Under the pieces are notes generated by a model. It was not told the origin of the DNA. It made no database searches and worked only from the letters and a program-made list of their open reading frames with translations. This document shows positions 34,572 to 42,488 of a DNA stretch of 64,000 bases, one piece after another. The stretch spans positions 1-64,000 of the forward strand of contig JALWRZ010000003.1 in the NCBI GenBank assembly GCA_026993785.1. The letters are read 5' to 3'. Position 1 is the stretch's first letter; each line of letters opens with the position of its first letter. The DNA comes from DHVE2 group archaeon (GTDB taxonomy: Archaea > Thermoplasmatota > Thermoplasmata > Thermoplasmatales > Aciduliprofundaceae). The position numbers and the translations under genes were made by a program.

Positions 34572-35039
34572 TCATTTCTGCAGAGAGAGCAACGCATCCC
34601 TTAGAGCCTGTTCTGCAATTTTTCTTTTAATCTCGCTCCTGCTCCCAGAAAAAATATAGCGATTTGTCCTAAGACTCCAGGGCGTTTTTATCCCAATATA
34701 CACAAGCCCCACAGGTTTTTCCGGTGTCCCTCCACCCGGCCCCGCTATACCAGTAGTTGAAATTGCCACATCCGCATTAAAAATCCTACTCGCGGATTTC
34801 ACCATCTCCAGGGCACATTCTTCACTTACCGCACCATACTTCAAAATCGTTTCCTCTTTCACCCCAAGGATTTTAATCTTGGCATCATTGCTATAAGCCA
34901 CAATCCCACCTAAGAAATATTCTGAAGCTCCAGGTATCTCTGTGATGAAATGCCCGATGAGTCCTCCTGTGCAAGACTCTGCGACCGCCAGCTTCAGTCC
35001 TCTATCTCTCAATACTCTACCAAGCTGCTCAGCTATCAT
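34572..35039 (-). CDS. CinA C-terminal domain protein (NMN amidohydrolase type)
   Basis: A 155-residue stand-alone CinA/PncC domain. LAVAESCTGGLIGHFIT has the catalytic Ser-Cys-Thr region, ILKYGAVSEECALEM and ISTTGIAGPGGGTPEKPVG the rest. It deamidates nicotinamide mononucleotide to nicotinic acid mononucleotide in the bacterial pathway. It overlaps the NMN adenylyltransferase gene by 4 nt, which argues strongly for a role in NAD salvage here. Confidence 0.92.
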   Translation of the reverse strand: MIAEQLGRVLRDRGLKLAVAESCTGGLIGHFITEIPGASEYFLGGIVAYSNDAKIKILGVKEETILKYGAVSEECALEMVKSASRIFNADVAISTTGIAGPGGGTPEKPVGLVYIGIKTPWSLRTNRYIFSGSRSEIKRKIAEQALRDALLSLQK

Positions 35040-35548
35040 TCTTCATCACTGAGTGCAAGTTCTCTTAGCCTGGAAATACCATCGATCTCCTTTATGGTCT
35101 CCGCCACGGGCTCAGGAACTAAATGCTCCCAGGGCTTTCCCAGAATTATTCTTCTTCTTATTTCTCGACCCGAGTATTTTCTCCTATCGTAGAATGGCGG
35201 AACTTCCACCTTGTAGCCTTTCTCCTTGAAAAGTCTCTTGGTAAGGGGATTGTTTGCGAATACCACATCAAAGGGTGGAGCTATCGCCTCCACATGGGCC
35301 ACCCAGATGGCATTACGGTGCAGGTCTTCGATGGGTACAAGATAGTAATTGTGAATACCCTCAGCTTCAAGACTTCTCGAAATCATAAGATGTCTTTCAC
35401 CTGCGGTAAAGGGATTATCAAGAGTATGAGAATACTGTGCACTACCTATACCAATTATTACCGCTTCGTACTTGGAGATTATATATTTTACCACTTCCAT
35501 ATGCCCCTTGTGGAAGGGCTGAAATCTGCCAATTACCAGTGCACGCAT
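35036..35548 (-). CDS. Nicotinamide-nucleotide adenylyltransferase (archaeal NadM)
   Basis: A 170-residue nucleotidyltransferase. ALVIGRFQPFHKGHMEVV holds the HxGH-type site, GIGSAQYSHTLDNPFTAGER the archaeal insert, and YSGREIRRRI the second catalytic segment. It joins NMN and ATP to NAD. It overlaps the CinA gene by 4 nt. A perfect palindromic repeat lies in its upstream region. Confidence 0.96.
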   Translation of the reverse strand: MRALVIGRFQPFHKGHMEVVKYIISKYEAVIIGIGSAQYSHTLDNPFTAGERHLMISRSLEAEGIHNYYLVPIEDLHRNAIWVAHVEAIAPPFDVVFANNPLTKRLFKEKGYKVEVPPFYDRRKYSGREIRRRIILGKPWEHLVPEPVAETIKEIDGISRLRELALSDEE

Positions 35549-35579
35549 AAATCCATTATCTATTATTCAAATTAAAACC

Positions 35580-35616
35580 TTTCCTACGAAGGGGGCGAAG
35601 CCCCCTTCGTAGGAAA
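35580..35616. repeat. Perfect 17-bp palindrome, hairpin-repeat family copy B
   Basis: TTTCCTACGAAGGGGGC, loop GAA, then GCCCCCTTCGTAGGAAA. The arms match exactly over 17 bp. It sits between the divergent starts of nadM and the 35660 gene. It is one symmetrical unit of the family also at 9282, 47083 and 56650. Confidence 0.85.
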
Positions 35617-35659
35617 AATTTAATTACCCCTGGTCTTTATGGGCACAGGGTGAAAAAAT

Positions 35660-35941
35660 ATGTATGTGGTACTCAAATTCAAACCCGGTGAGAAAAAAAT
35701 CGAGGAGCTGTATAGGGACGATGTGGTAGGAAGACAGAGCATAATAAAGAGAGATGCTAAAAGTCTTGGGCTCGAAGGTAACGAAATCTATCTTCTTGTG
35801 GAAGGAAGTAAAGAAGCAATCAAGAGAGTCCGCGAAATAGCGGGGGATAATGAGTTAAAGGAAGGTGTAGAGAAAATTTACCAGAAAATAAAAGAGGCCG
35901 AGGAAGAGGCCTCCCTGGGAATGGGGGCAATATTTGGATGA
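35660..35941 (+). CDS. Small conserved-context protein, unknown
   Basis: A 93-residue alpha/beta protein, acidic and helical at the C-terminus (KIKEAEEEASLGMGAIFG). The start has GGGTG about 8 nt before the ATG. It overlaps nep1 by 4 nt, so it is co-expressed with ribosome-biogenesis factors Nep1 and a CRM-domain protein. I do not recognise the family. A role near ribosome assembly is inference from context. Confidence 0.7.
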   Translation: MYVVLKFKPGEKKIEELYRDDVVGRQSIIKRDAKSLGLEGNEIYLLVEGSKEAIKRVREIAGDNELKEGVEKIYQKIKEAEEEASLGMGAIFG

Positions 35942-36618
35942 TGCATCTAATTTTGGGAGATGCAGAGCTCGAAATTGTGCCACATCCCATTCAGGGGCAT
36001 CCCGCGGTGGTAAAGCATGCGCGCATAAGAAAGAAGAAGCCTTCGCGTATTCTTTTAGATGCTTCATACCACCATCAGGCCATAAGAAGCAAGTATCCCG
36101 AGGAAGCAGAAAGGAGAGGCAGACCGGATATTGTGCATCTATTTCTCATGAACGCGCAGGAATCTATACTCAATAAATCGGGCCTTCTTCGGGTATATGT
36201 GCATACCCGTAACAATGATGTTATAAAAATAAGACCGGAAACACGGCTGCCCAAGGCGTATCATCGCTTTGTAGGGCTTATGGAGCATGTGTTCCAGAAC
36301 AGGTATGTGCCGGATAAGGAGAATCCGCTGCTCTACCTGGAGAAGATGAGTTTACCCGCACTGGCCAAGGAATGCGGGGGCAAAATAGTGGTTCTTTCCG
36401 AGCATGGGAGGAAAGTATCACTGGGAAAATATGAGATTCCTAAGAATGTGACCTTCATAATAGGGGGTTTCCCCAGCGGTGATTTTCTCACCAATATCAA
36501 TTTTGCGGATGATATCATTTCCATTCATTCAGAGACACTTATGGCCTGGGTTGCGGCCTATGAAATAATCGCAGAATATGAGAGAAGATACCTCGACGAG
36601 CTTACCGGAGGGAATTAA
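35938..36618 (+). CDS. nep1: rRNA pseudouridine N1-methyltransferase Nep1
   Basis: A 226-residue SPOUT methyltransferase. The diagnostic segments are KPSRILLDASYHH, RGRPDIVHLFLMNAQ and RVYVHTRNNDVI, plus FIIGGFPSGDF for the knot that binds SAM. It methylates a pseudouridine in helix 35 of 16S rRNA and assists small-subunit assembly. It is adjacent to the CRM-domain gene, whose GTG start follows its stop immediately. Confidence 0.95.
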   Translation: MMHLILGDAELEIVPHPIQGHPAVVKHARIRKKKPSRILLDASYHHQAIRSKYPEEAERRGRPDIVHLFLMNAQESILNKSGLLRVYVHTRNNDVIKIRPETRLPKAYHRFVGLMEHVFQNRYVPDKENPLLYLEKMSLPALAKECGGKIVVLSEHGRKVSLGKYEIPKNVTFIIGGFPSGDFLTNINFADDIISIHSETLMAWVAAYEIIAEYERRYLDELTGGN

Positions 36619-36840
36619 GTGGAGCTGAAAGCTACAGTGCAGGTAGGCAAGAAAGGAATTACCCCGGAACTGATAGAGGAAATAAGAGCACAGCTTAAAA
36701 AGAGAAAGATTGTAAAAATAAAATTTCTGAAGAATGCAGAACGGGAAAATTTCAAGGATAAGGTGAAGGAAATCGCCTCAAAGGTAGACGCAGAAATTGT
36801 GGAAATAAGAGGCTTCACCTTCATCCTTCGGAAGAAATAG
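36619..36840 (+). CDS. YhbY/CRM-domain RNA-binding protein
   Basis: A 73-residue protein. VQVGKKGITPELIEEI and LKKRKIVKIKFLKNA match the CRM (YhbY) fold, which has a GxxG-like loop and binds rRNA. The GTG start follows the nep1 stop directly. It probably acts in large-subunit maturation. The 3' end overlaps the convergent HIT gene by 20 nt. Confidence 0.88.
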   Translation: MELKATVQVGKKGITPELIEEIRAQLKKRKIVKIKFLKNAERENFKDKVKEIASKVDAEIVEIRGFTFILRKK

Positions 36841-37315
36841 TTTTTATGGCTTCCTTGAGCTCCCGGTAGTTTTCCCTTATCCCTTGAACAATGACCTTGG
36901 TATCTGCTATCACAGGCATAAAGTTGGTATCACCATTCCATCGTGGCACAATGTGTATGTGGATATGTCCTTCGATTCCTGCACCTGCAACCCTGCCTAT
37001 GTTTATGCCTATGTTGAAGCCCTGGGGCTTCATAGCCTTTTTTATGGCTTTGATCGCCAGGGAAGATAGGGCATGCATCTCCAGAATTTCCTCGCTGCTC
37101 AACTCTTCTAAACAGGCCACATGGCGATAGGGGGCAACCATTACATGGCCCGGATTGTAGGGGTAGTTGTTCATAATGATGAATGCGTATTTACCCCGGT
37201 GAAGAATAAGGTTCTCCTCATCTTTCCTCTCTTTAGGAAATTTGCAGAATATGCACTCCTCAATTTTCTCCATTCGCACATACTCTATCCTCCAAGGCGC
37301 CCACAGCCTATCCAT
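36821..37315 (-). CDS. HIT family hydrolase/phosphorylase
   Basis: A 164-residue protein. LWAPWRIEYV and CIFCKF open the GalT-like branch, and GHIHIHIVPRWNGDTNF contains the HxHxHxxP catalytic triad of HIT proteins. It likely cleaves dinucleoside polyphosphates such as Ap4A. The start is leaderless from a TATA-like region shared with truA. Confidence 0.93.
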   Translation of the reverse strand: MDRLWAPWRIEYVRMEKIEECIFCKFPKERKDEENLILHRGKYAFIIMNNYPYNPGHVMVAPYRHVACLEELSSEEILEMHALSSLAIKAIKKAMKPQGFNIGINIGRVAGAGIEGHIHIHIVPRWNGDTNFMPVIADTKVIVQGIRENYRELKEAIKTISSEG

Positions 37316-37329
37316 AAAGGGTTATCGCA

Positions 37330-37343
37330 AATATTATTAAAAA
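37330..37343. promoter_or_regulatory. Shared bidirectional TATA-like region, HIT gene and truA
   Basis: AATATTATTAAAAA is centred about 22 nt from the HIT start (37315) and 25 nt from the truA start (37362). The two leaderless starts are only 47 nt apart and no second box is seen. Confidence 0.5.
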
Positions 37344-37361
37344 CTATATCTCTCATAACCT

Positions 37362-38102
37362 ATGCTCCTGAAGTTTGCCTACGACGGCACCAAATTCTTC
37401 GGATATCAGAGACAGAAAGATCTACCCACCGTGGAAGGTAGCATTCTGCAGGTTCTTAAAGAATATAATATTGCTACAAAACTAAGAAGTGCATCAAGAA
37501 CAGACCGGGGTGTGAGCGCTCTTGGTAATGTTATATGGATTTCCACAGAAAAAGATGCCAGGGATGTAATAGGAATACTCAACTCTAATCTGGAGTATAT
37601 ATTCTTTCACTCCTTTGCCCTTCAGGACATCAATCCACGCCATGCAGAGCTGAGATGGTACCGGTATCATATGCTGAGGGGAGATTATGATATCGCGAGA
37701 CTGAAAGAGGCTGCAAGAATATTTGTGGGAAAACACGATTTTCGCAATTTCACTAGAGCAAGGAAAAACACCGTGCTGGAAATAAAAGATATAAAGGTTA
37801 AGGAGGAAGGGGATTTTATTTTCATAGATTTCTATGCCAGAAATTATCTCTGGAACTTAATAAGGAGGATCGTTGCAGCAATGCAGAGATATGCCTTGGG
37901 AACTGAATTCGGAGAGGAAGTGTTTGGAAGAAAAATCAATTTTGGGCTTGCTCCTCCAGAGCCCCTCATCCTGATGGATATCGTTTATCCCTTCCAATTT
38001 CAGAGAGTAAAGATGAAGAGGAGATGGAGATTTGAAAGGAAATTTTTCAGCAGTCTTATCTATTATTATCTAGCGTTGCAGGAAGAACCCGGAAAAAGGT
38101 AG
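37362..38102 (+). CDS. truA: tRNA pseudouridine synthase A
   Basis: A 246-residue enzyme that converts uridines at tRNA positions 38-40. LLKFAYDGTKFFGYQRQ and SASRTDRGVSALGN (catalytic Asp) are the family hallmarks. FVGKHDFRNFTR and LWNLIRRIV complete the fold. It is leaderless. TruA is followed by an unrelated regulator with its own promoter. Confidence 0.95.
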   Translation: MLLKFAYDGTKFFGYQRQKDLPTVEGSILQVLKEYNIATKLRSASRTDRGVSALGNVIWISTEKDARDVIGILNSNLEYIFFHSFALQDINPRHAELRWYRYHMLRGDYDIARLKEAARIFVGKHDFRNFTRARKNTVLEIKDIKVKEEGDFIFIDFYARNYLWNLIRRIVAAMQRYALGTEFGEEVFGRKINFGLAPPEPLILMDIVYPFQFQRVKMKRRWRFERKFFSSLIYYYLALQEEPGKR

Positions 38103-38134
38103 TAAATTTTCCGAGTGCTATGAAAACTTAGAGA

Positions 38135-38146
38135 AAATTATAAATT
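38135..38146 (+). promoter_or_regulatory. TATA-like box of the winged-helix regulator
   Basis: AAATTATAAATT is centred about 28 nt before the ATG at 38169. The TTG used by the ORF track (38145) lies inside this box, so it is not a start. Confidence 0.6.
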
Positions 38147-38168
38147 GTTTGAGTTTATTCAACTTCTA

Positions 38169-38711
38169 ATGAAAGAAATTGAAGTGGTGGACGACCCAGA
38201 GAGGATTAAAATTATAATTGAGGAAACAAGAAGCAAAATCCTGCATCTTTTGAGATTTCGTGATATGACCATATCTGAGCTGGCCTCTATTCTCAATAAG
38301 GACATCTCCACCATTTTTCGTCACATAAAAAAGCTGGAAAAAGCCGGTTTTGTTCGCGTTACCGGCGAGAGAAAATTACATAACGTGCCCGAGAAGATTT
38401 ATGGTAGAACCGCAAGGACCTTTCTCCTTGCCCCGGAGAGCTACAAAAAAGATGAAATGATAAAGAAGTTCAGCAGAAGGAGAATGGAAACCGTTCTTAT
38501 AGCCCTTGAATCGCTGGGTTACAAGATAAAAAATAAGAAAGAGCTGGAGGATCTTCTTCTGGAGCTGGAGGAGATACCCCTCAAGGAGATCGAGAATCTT
38601 AAAATGGATCTGGATTGGGGAGCCCTGAGAAGGCTTATGAACATCATACTCTTTTTAAAAATTGATGATGAAAAATTGAAAAAGATAAGAGAGATGGTGG
38701 AGAAGGACTAA
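38169..38711 (+). CDS. ArsR-like winged-helix transcriptional regulator
   Basis: About 180 residues from the ATG. IIIEETRSKILHLLRF, MTISELASILN and STIFRHIKKLEKAGFVRVTGE form a winged helix. A long helical C-terminal part (about 100-180) may mediate dimerisation. The leaderless start at 38169 is chosen over TTG 38145. Its stop overlaps the convergent YjbQ-family gene by 4 nt. Target genes are unknown. Confidence 0.85.
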   Translation: MKEIEVVDDPERIKIIIEETRSKILHLLRFRDMTISELASILNKDISTIFRHIKKLEKAGFVRVTGERKLHNVPEKIYGRTARTFLLAPESYKKDEMIKKFSRRRMETVLIALESLGYKIKNKKELEDLLLELEEIPLKEIENLKMDLDWGALRRLMNIILFLKIDDEKLKKIREMVEKD

Positions 38712-39124
38712 TCACCCATCACCTGCACGGCGATTCTCCTGCTTCTTTTTCTCACATCAAGTTCCACAAAGACTATCTGCTGCCAGGTGCCCAGCACAAG
38801 ATTTCCGTCCACCACAGGCACGCACAGATCCGGCTTGAGGAAAGAGGCGCGTATATGTGAATGCCCATTGCCATCATGCCATGTTTTTTCATGCTCGTAG
38901 TTTATACCCTTAGGAAACAGTCTTTCTAGAGCTGCAGGCAGATCCTTCTTAAGTCCCGGCTCGTATTCTATGGTGGTGATAGCGGCGGTGGAGCCTATGG
39001 CAAATACAAGAACCATACCGTTCTTTATCCCCGATCTATCTACTACGCTTTGCACCATCCCCGTGATATCTATTATATCTACCTCCCCCGCGGTCATGAG
39101 ATTTATCTCCTCGTAGTAATTCAT
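38708..39124 (-). CDS. YjbQ family protein (UPF0047)
   Basis: A 138-residue protein. FAIGSTAAITTIEYEPGLKKD, NGHSHIRASFLKP and LVLGTWQQIVFVELD are the conserved signature, with the His pair of the YjbQ fold. Some homologues show weak thiamine-phosphate synthase activity; the cellular role is unclear. It overlaps the upstream small gene by 4 nt. Confidence 0.92.
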   Translation of the reverse strand: MNYYEEINLMTAGEVDIIDITGMVQSVVDRSGIKNGMVLVFAIGSTAAITTIEYEPGLKKDLPAALERLFPKGINYEHEKTWHDGNGHSHIRASFLKPDLCVPVVDGNLVLGTWQQIVFVELDVRKRSRRIAVQVMGD

Positions 39125-39360
39125 TCTCTCACCCTCATGGCCAGATGTGTTATGACATCGCCAACCCTTCCAAACTGCTCCACAAATTTAGATGCAAGCT
39201 CCTCATTTTTCGCCTCGAAAATCACCACAATATCCGGCTTTCCAAAAATTTCTAATTTTTCTCTCACAACAACACCTTCTGGAATCCTGGCCTTTCGAAG
39301 CATATGAAAGAGATCCGCGTACCTCTCGGGATGCGCCGTAGCGAACATTACAAACAGCAT
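39121..39360 (-). CDS. Small alpha/beta protein, GYD-like, unknown
   Basis: A 79-residue protein of the order beta-alpha-beta-beta-alpha (LFVMFATAHPER, EIFGKPDIVVIFEAKNEELA, GDVITHLAMRV). The pattern resembles dimeric ferredoxin-like GYD/DUF3303 domains, but the identity is weak. It is the first gene of a unit with the YjbQ protein. Confidence 0.6.
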   Translation of the reverse strand: MLFVMFATAHPERYADLFHMLRKARIPEGVVVREKLEIFGKPDIVVIFEAKNEELASKFVEQFGRVGDVITHLAMRVRE

Positions 39361-39391
39361 AATTAAGAAAAATTGGGAAAAGATATAAATT

Positions 39392-41245
39392 TTACTTTTT
39401 GAGAATCTCCCGGATGTTGAACTCTACACCTTCCTTGAGCCTCTTGTTGAAGAACTCTATGAAGAGCTTGTATCTTTTCATCCGATGTCTGGGCGTGCCA
39501 CGAACGCTATGTCCATGCTCGCCCTTCTTAAAGATGGCAATGTAGGCTTCCTTGCCCATGCTCTTGAGTACATGGTAGAACATGAGACTCTGGTCCAGGG
39601 GGCATCGATAATCCTCCAGACTATGTATAAGAAGCAGCGGGGTTTTCACCCTATCCGCGTAGTAAATGGGACTTAACCTCTTATAATTCCTGTTTTTGAA
39701 GGGATCTCTGCCAACCATTTCCCTGTCGTACCATAGTCCTATATCTGAGAAGGCATAGGAAGTAAACCAGTTGGATATGCCATTCTCACTTATCGCTGCC
39801 CTAAATTTATCCGTCTGGGTAATTGCCCAGTTGGTCATGAAACCGCCATAGCTTATACCCGTTATTCCTATTCTCTCAGGGTCCACGTTTTCGTGGTTTA
39901 TCATCCATTCCACACCCTTCATTATGTCCTGGAAATCCTCAAGTCCCAGTCTCTCCATCACTGCAAGCGCGAAATCTTCATCGTAGCCTGCACTGCCCCG
40001 GGGATTGACCATCATCACATAGAAGCCATGGTCTGCTAGCATCTGCGCCTCTATGTTGAAAATATGGCCGTACATACCCTTAGGTCCACCATGCACCTTC
40101 ACAACCATGGGTGCCTTCTTTCGCACTCTAGGCCTCACAAACCATCCATCTATCTTCTTTCCATCGAAGCTTTCATACTGGAAATGCTCGTAGTTACGAG
40201 GCTTAAGCTTCTTTATTATTTCGTCGTTGTAGGAAGTGTGCTTTCTTAACTTTCCATCATAGATGTACAGTTCCCCAGGGGTTGTCTCGTTCATCATCAG
40301 TAGCGCTATTTTGCCATCATCACTGACATCGAAATCGTAGACATAATTCCCCTCGGCGACTAATCTTTCTCTTTTTCCATCGCCGAACTTCTCAAGATAT
40401 AGGGTTCCGCTATCGGGGGTTAAGGCATAGACATTTCCCTTTCCATCTAACTTTCCAAGGTAATTGGTGAGTCCATATGAAGAGGTGATATCCTGAACCT
40501 TCTTTCCGTCGAAGATATGCAGATATCTATGTTCTGATATATACTTCATCTTTTTCTTTCCATGGAGCAGCAGGAGTTTTCCATTGGAATGCGCCGCATA
40601 AAAGGATACTTTCTTGAAGAGAGTTCTTTTTCTCCCACCCTTCCACGAGATTATGTCGAAGAAAAGAAACGGGTTCTCCACATAGTTCTTGGAGTAAACA
40701 ATCGCGTTACCATGCCACAGCGCACCTTCAATCCTTTCATCTTCAAAGCTGTCCAGGGAGGTCTCTCCCTCTGTGTCATAGATTTCAATTACATTTTTCT
40801 CCATATCTCGAAAGCCTTTGCCGTTGAACCACGCTGGAATACTGTCATCGAATATGAGATCCTCATCCTCCAGCTTTTTGGAATAGAGAATAAGGATTCT
40901 CCGGGAATCAGGGTTCCAGTCTACCCCTACTATATTCTTTGCCTCAATCAATCTCTTGGATGTCATATTCTCCAGTTCCAGAAGATATAAATCGCTTTTC
41001 TTTTTCTCCTCGTCTCTCTTTAGATAGAGCATCTTCTTGCCATCGGGGGAGAATTTGGGCATTACACCATCTTCCACGTACCTCCTCATTCCACTTTTCA
41101 GATCCTCTATAACAATGGTATTCTCGTATTTGTTATCCTTTATGTTGGCTTTTTTCAACACATAGGCAACGAGCTCACCGTTCCTGCTTATGGCAACGTT
41201 CTCAAGATAAGTAAACTTGGCGAATGTATCCTCCTTCCACCTCAT
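39392..41245 (-). CDS. S9 family peptidase (acylaminoacyl-peptidase type)
   Basis: A 617-residue protein. The N-terminal beta-propeller (about 1-340) is followed by an alpha/beta hydrolase domain. The nucleophile Ser is in GITGISYGGFMTNW, KVHGGPKGMYG forms the oxyanion region, the acid is near SLEDYRCP and the His in FKKGEHGHSVRGTP. There is no signal peptide, so it acts on imported peptides in the cytosol. Family members release acylated or N-terminal residues from short peptides. Confidence 0.95.
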   Translation of the reverse strand: MRWKEDTFAKFTYLENVAISRNGELVAYVLKKANIKDNKYENTIVIEDLKSGMRRYVEDGVMPKFSPDGKKMLYLKRDEEKKKSDLYLLELENMTSKRLIEAKNIVGVDWNPDSRRILILYSKKLEDEDLIFDDSIPAWFNGKGFRDMEKNVIEIYDTEGETSLDSFEDERIEGALWHGNAIVYSKNYVENPFLFFDIISWKGGRKRTLFKKVSFYAAHSNGKLLLLHGKKKMKYISEHRYLHIFDGKKVQDITSSYGLTNYLGKLDGKGNVYALTPDSGTLYLEKFGDGKRERLVAEGNYVYDFDVSDDGKIALLMMNETTPGELYIYDGKLRKHTSYNDEIIKKLKPRNYEHFQYESFDGKKIDGWFVRPRVRKKAPMVVKVHGGPKGMYGHIFNIEAQMLADHGFYVMMVNPRGSAGYDEDFALAVMERLGLEDFQDIMKGVEWMINHENVDPERIGITGISYGGFMTNWAITQTDKFRAAISENGISNWFTSYAFSDIGLWYDREMVGRDPFKNRNYKRLSPIYYADRVKTPLLLIHSLEDYRCPLDQSLMFYHVLKSMGKEAYIAIFKKGEHGHSVRGTPRHRMKRYKLFIEFFNKRLKEGVEFNIREILKK

Positions 41246-41286
41246 AGAACCACCATGGAACTATTACACGCATCTATAATAAATTT

Positions 41287-41727
41287 TTATAGGTTATGGA
41301 GGTATACATCCGCCTCCTTCTTAACAGCTGCATAGGAATAGGTGATTTCTATAACTGCGTACACCGAACCTATGAAGAGAGTTATGAGAGCAAATATAAA
41401 TGTGGATAGAGCAAAATACTGAAAGGGTTCCCATACCGCTGAGAGAAAGATGAAAAGAGAAGATACCGCGGTGAACATCACCGTAAGATGATAATGAACA
41501 AGTGAGTTCTTGCACATCTTTCCCCGCGAGAGAAGTATCTTTTTCTGCTGCAAGATAACCTTCATCCTTTCCGACGATATTTCACTGCTTCTTGCCTCCC
41601 GCGAAAATTCGCGTAACCTGTCTATAATTCTTCCCAGCCTTGTACCTAGGCCTAAGATTAGCAACCCTGTAGCGGATATAAGAAGGAGTGGTGCGAGCGT
41701 TGTAGTGATTATGGGGAGTAGATCCAT
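41287..41727 (-). CDS. DUF2721 family membrane protein
   Basis: About 146 residues from the ATG at 41727. MDLLPIITTTLAPLLLISAT and LGTRLGRIIDRLRE are the family start, and two further spans follow (VMFTAVSSLFIFLSAV, FALITLFIGSVYAVIEI). The longer track start is less likely because a TATA-like AAATTATA lies about 27 nt upstream of 41727, inside the trmJ-like gene. Function is unknown. Confidence 0.78.
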   Translation of the reverse strand: MDLLPIITTTLAPLLLISATGLLILGLGTRLGRIIDRLREFSREARSSEISSERMKVILQQKKILLSRGKMCKNSLVHYHLTVMFTAVSSLFIFLSAVWEPFQYFALSTFIFALITLFIGSVYAVIEITYSYAAVKKEADVYLHNL

Positions 41728-41734
41728 GGGAAAT

Positions 41735-42454
41735 TTATGTGCTTTCATCCATATAATTTTTTCCTTGGAGCGCATATTGAATTCTACGCAGTACACCCAT
41801 CATACTGTGATACTCCCACTTGGTGAGCATGGCCCGCCCCATAATGCGGCGAAACATCACCTCGGTGTTTTTTCTTTTATGCTCCGGAAAGTTAATCATA
41901 CTCAATATTTCAGAGAATCTCTTATTAAGGAGATCAAGTTCAAAACCTTCAGCCACAGGTCTCTCCACCCTATCTATGGAGGAGATGTAGAGTTCATAAA
42001 AAATCACTGCGGCGGCGTGGGTCACATTCATTATAGGATAACGCTCGCTTGTGGGTATTCTAACGAGAAGGTCGCATCTTTCTATCTCTTCGTTGAAAAG
42101 TCCATAATTTTCGCGTCCGAAGATTATCCCAACTTTCCCGCCCAGAGAGGAGATCTTGGAAGCAAATTCTCTCGGAGTTATGGATATCCTTTTGAATTTC
42201 TTTGGAGAAGAGGTATCCACACCGCTGGTTGCCACTGCATAATCCAGAAACTCCCGCAGCTCATTGAAATCACGCATTATTTTAGCGTTCCTCACAATAT
42301 ATCCTGCATGCTTTGCAAATCTGAAAACATCCTCATCTAAAGGCGGAGGATTCACCAAGATAAGATTTTCAAGGTCGAAATTGGCCATGGTCCTGGCCAT
42401 AAATCCTATATTTCCAGTAAATTGGGGTTCAACGAAGGCCACATAGAGTTCCAT
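41735..42454 (-). CDS. SPOUT RNA methyltransferase, TrmJ-like
   Basis: A 239-residue SpoU-family enzyme. FVEPQFTGNIGFMARTMANF is the motif-1 start, VGIIFGRENYGLFNEEIERC motif 2 and YPIMNVTHAAAVIFYEL motif 3. Family members 2'-O-methylate tRNA position 32. The C-terminal helical extension of about 70 residues fits TrmJ. Exact target unproven. Confidence 0.9.
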   Translation of the reverse strand: MELYVAFVEPQFTGNIGFMARTMANFDLENLILVNPPPLDEDVFRFAKHAGYIVRNAKIMRDFNELREFLDYAVATSGVDTSSPKKFKRISITPREFASKISSLGGKVGIIFGRENYGLFNEEIERCDLLVRIPTSERYPIMNVTHAAAVIFYELYISSIDRVERPVAEGFELDLLNKRFSEILSMINFPEHKRKNTEVMFRRIMGRAMLTKWEYHSMMGVLRRIQYALQGKNYMDEST

Positions 42455-42488
42455 AGATCCCCATGGCCATCACTCTATATTTTTTATT

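Noticed and set aside
41735-42454. 41510-42340 plus-strand 276-residue ORF
   Set aside because: It is antisense to the TrmJ-like gene, which has clear SPOUT motifs.
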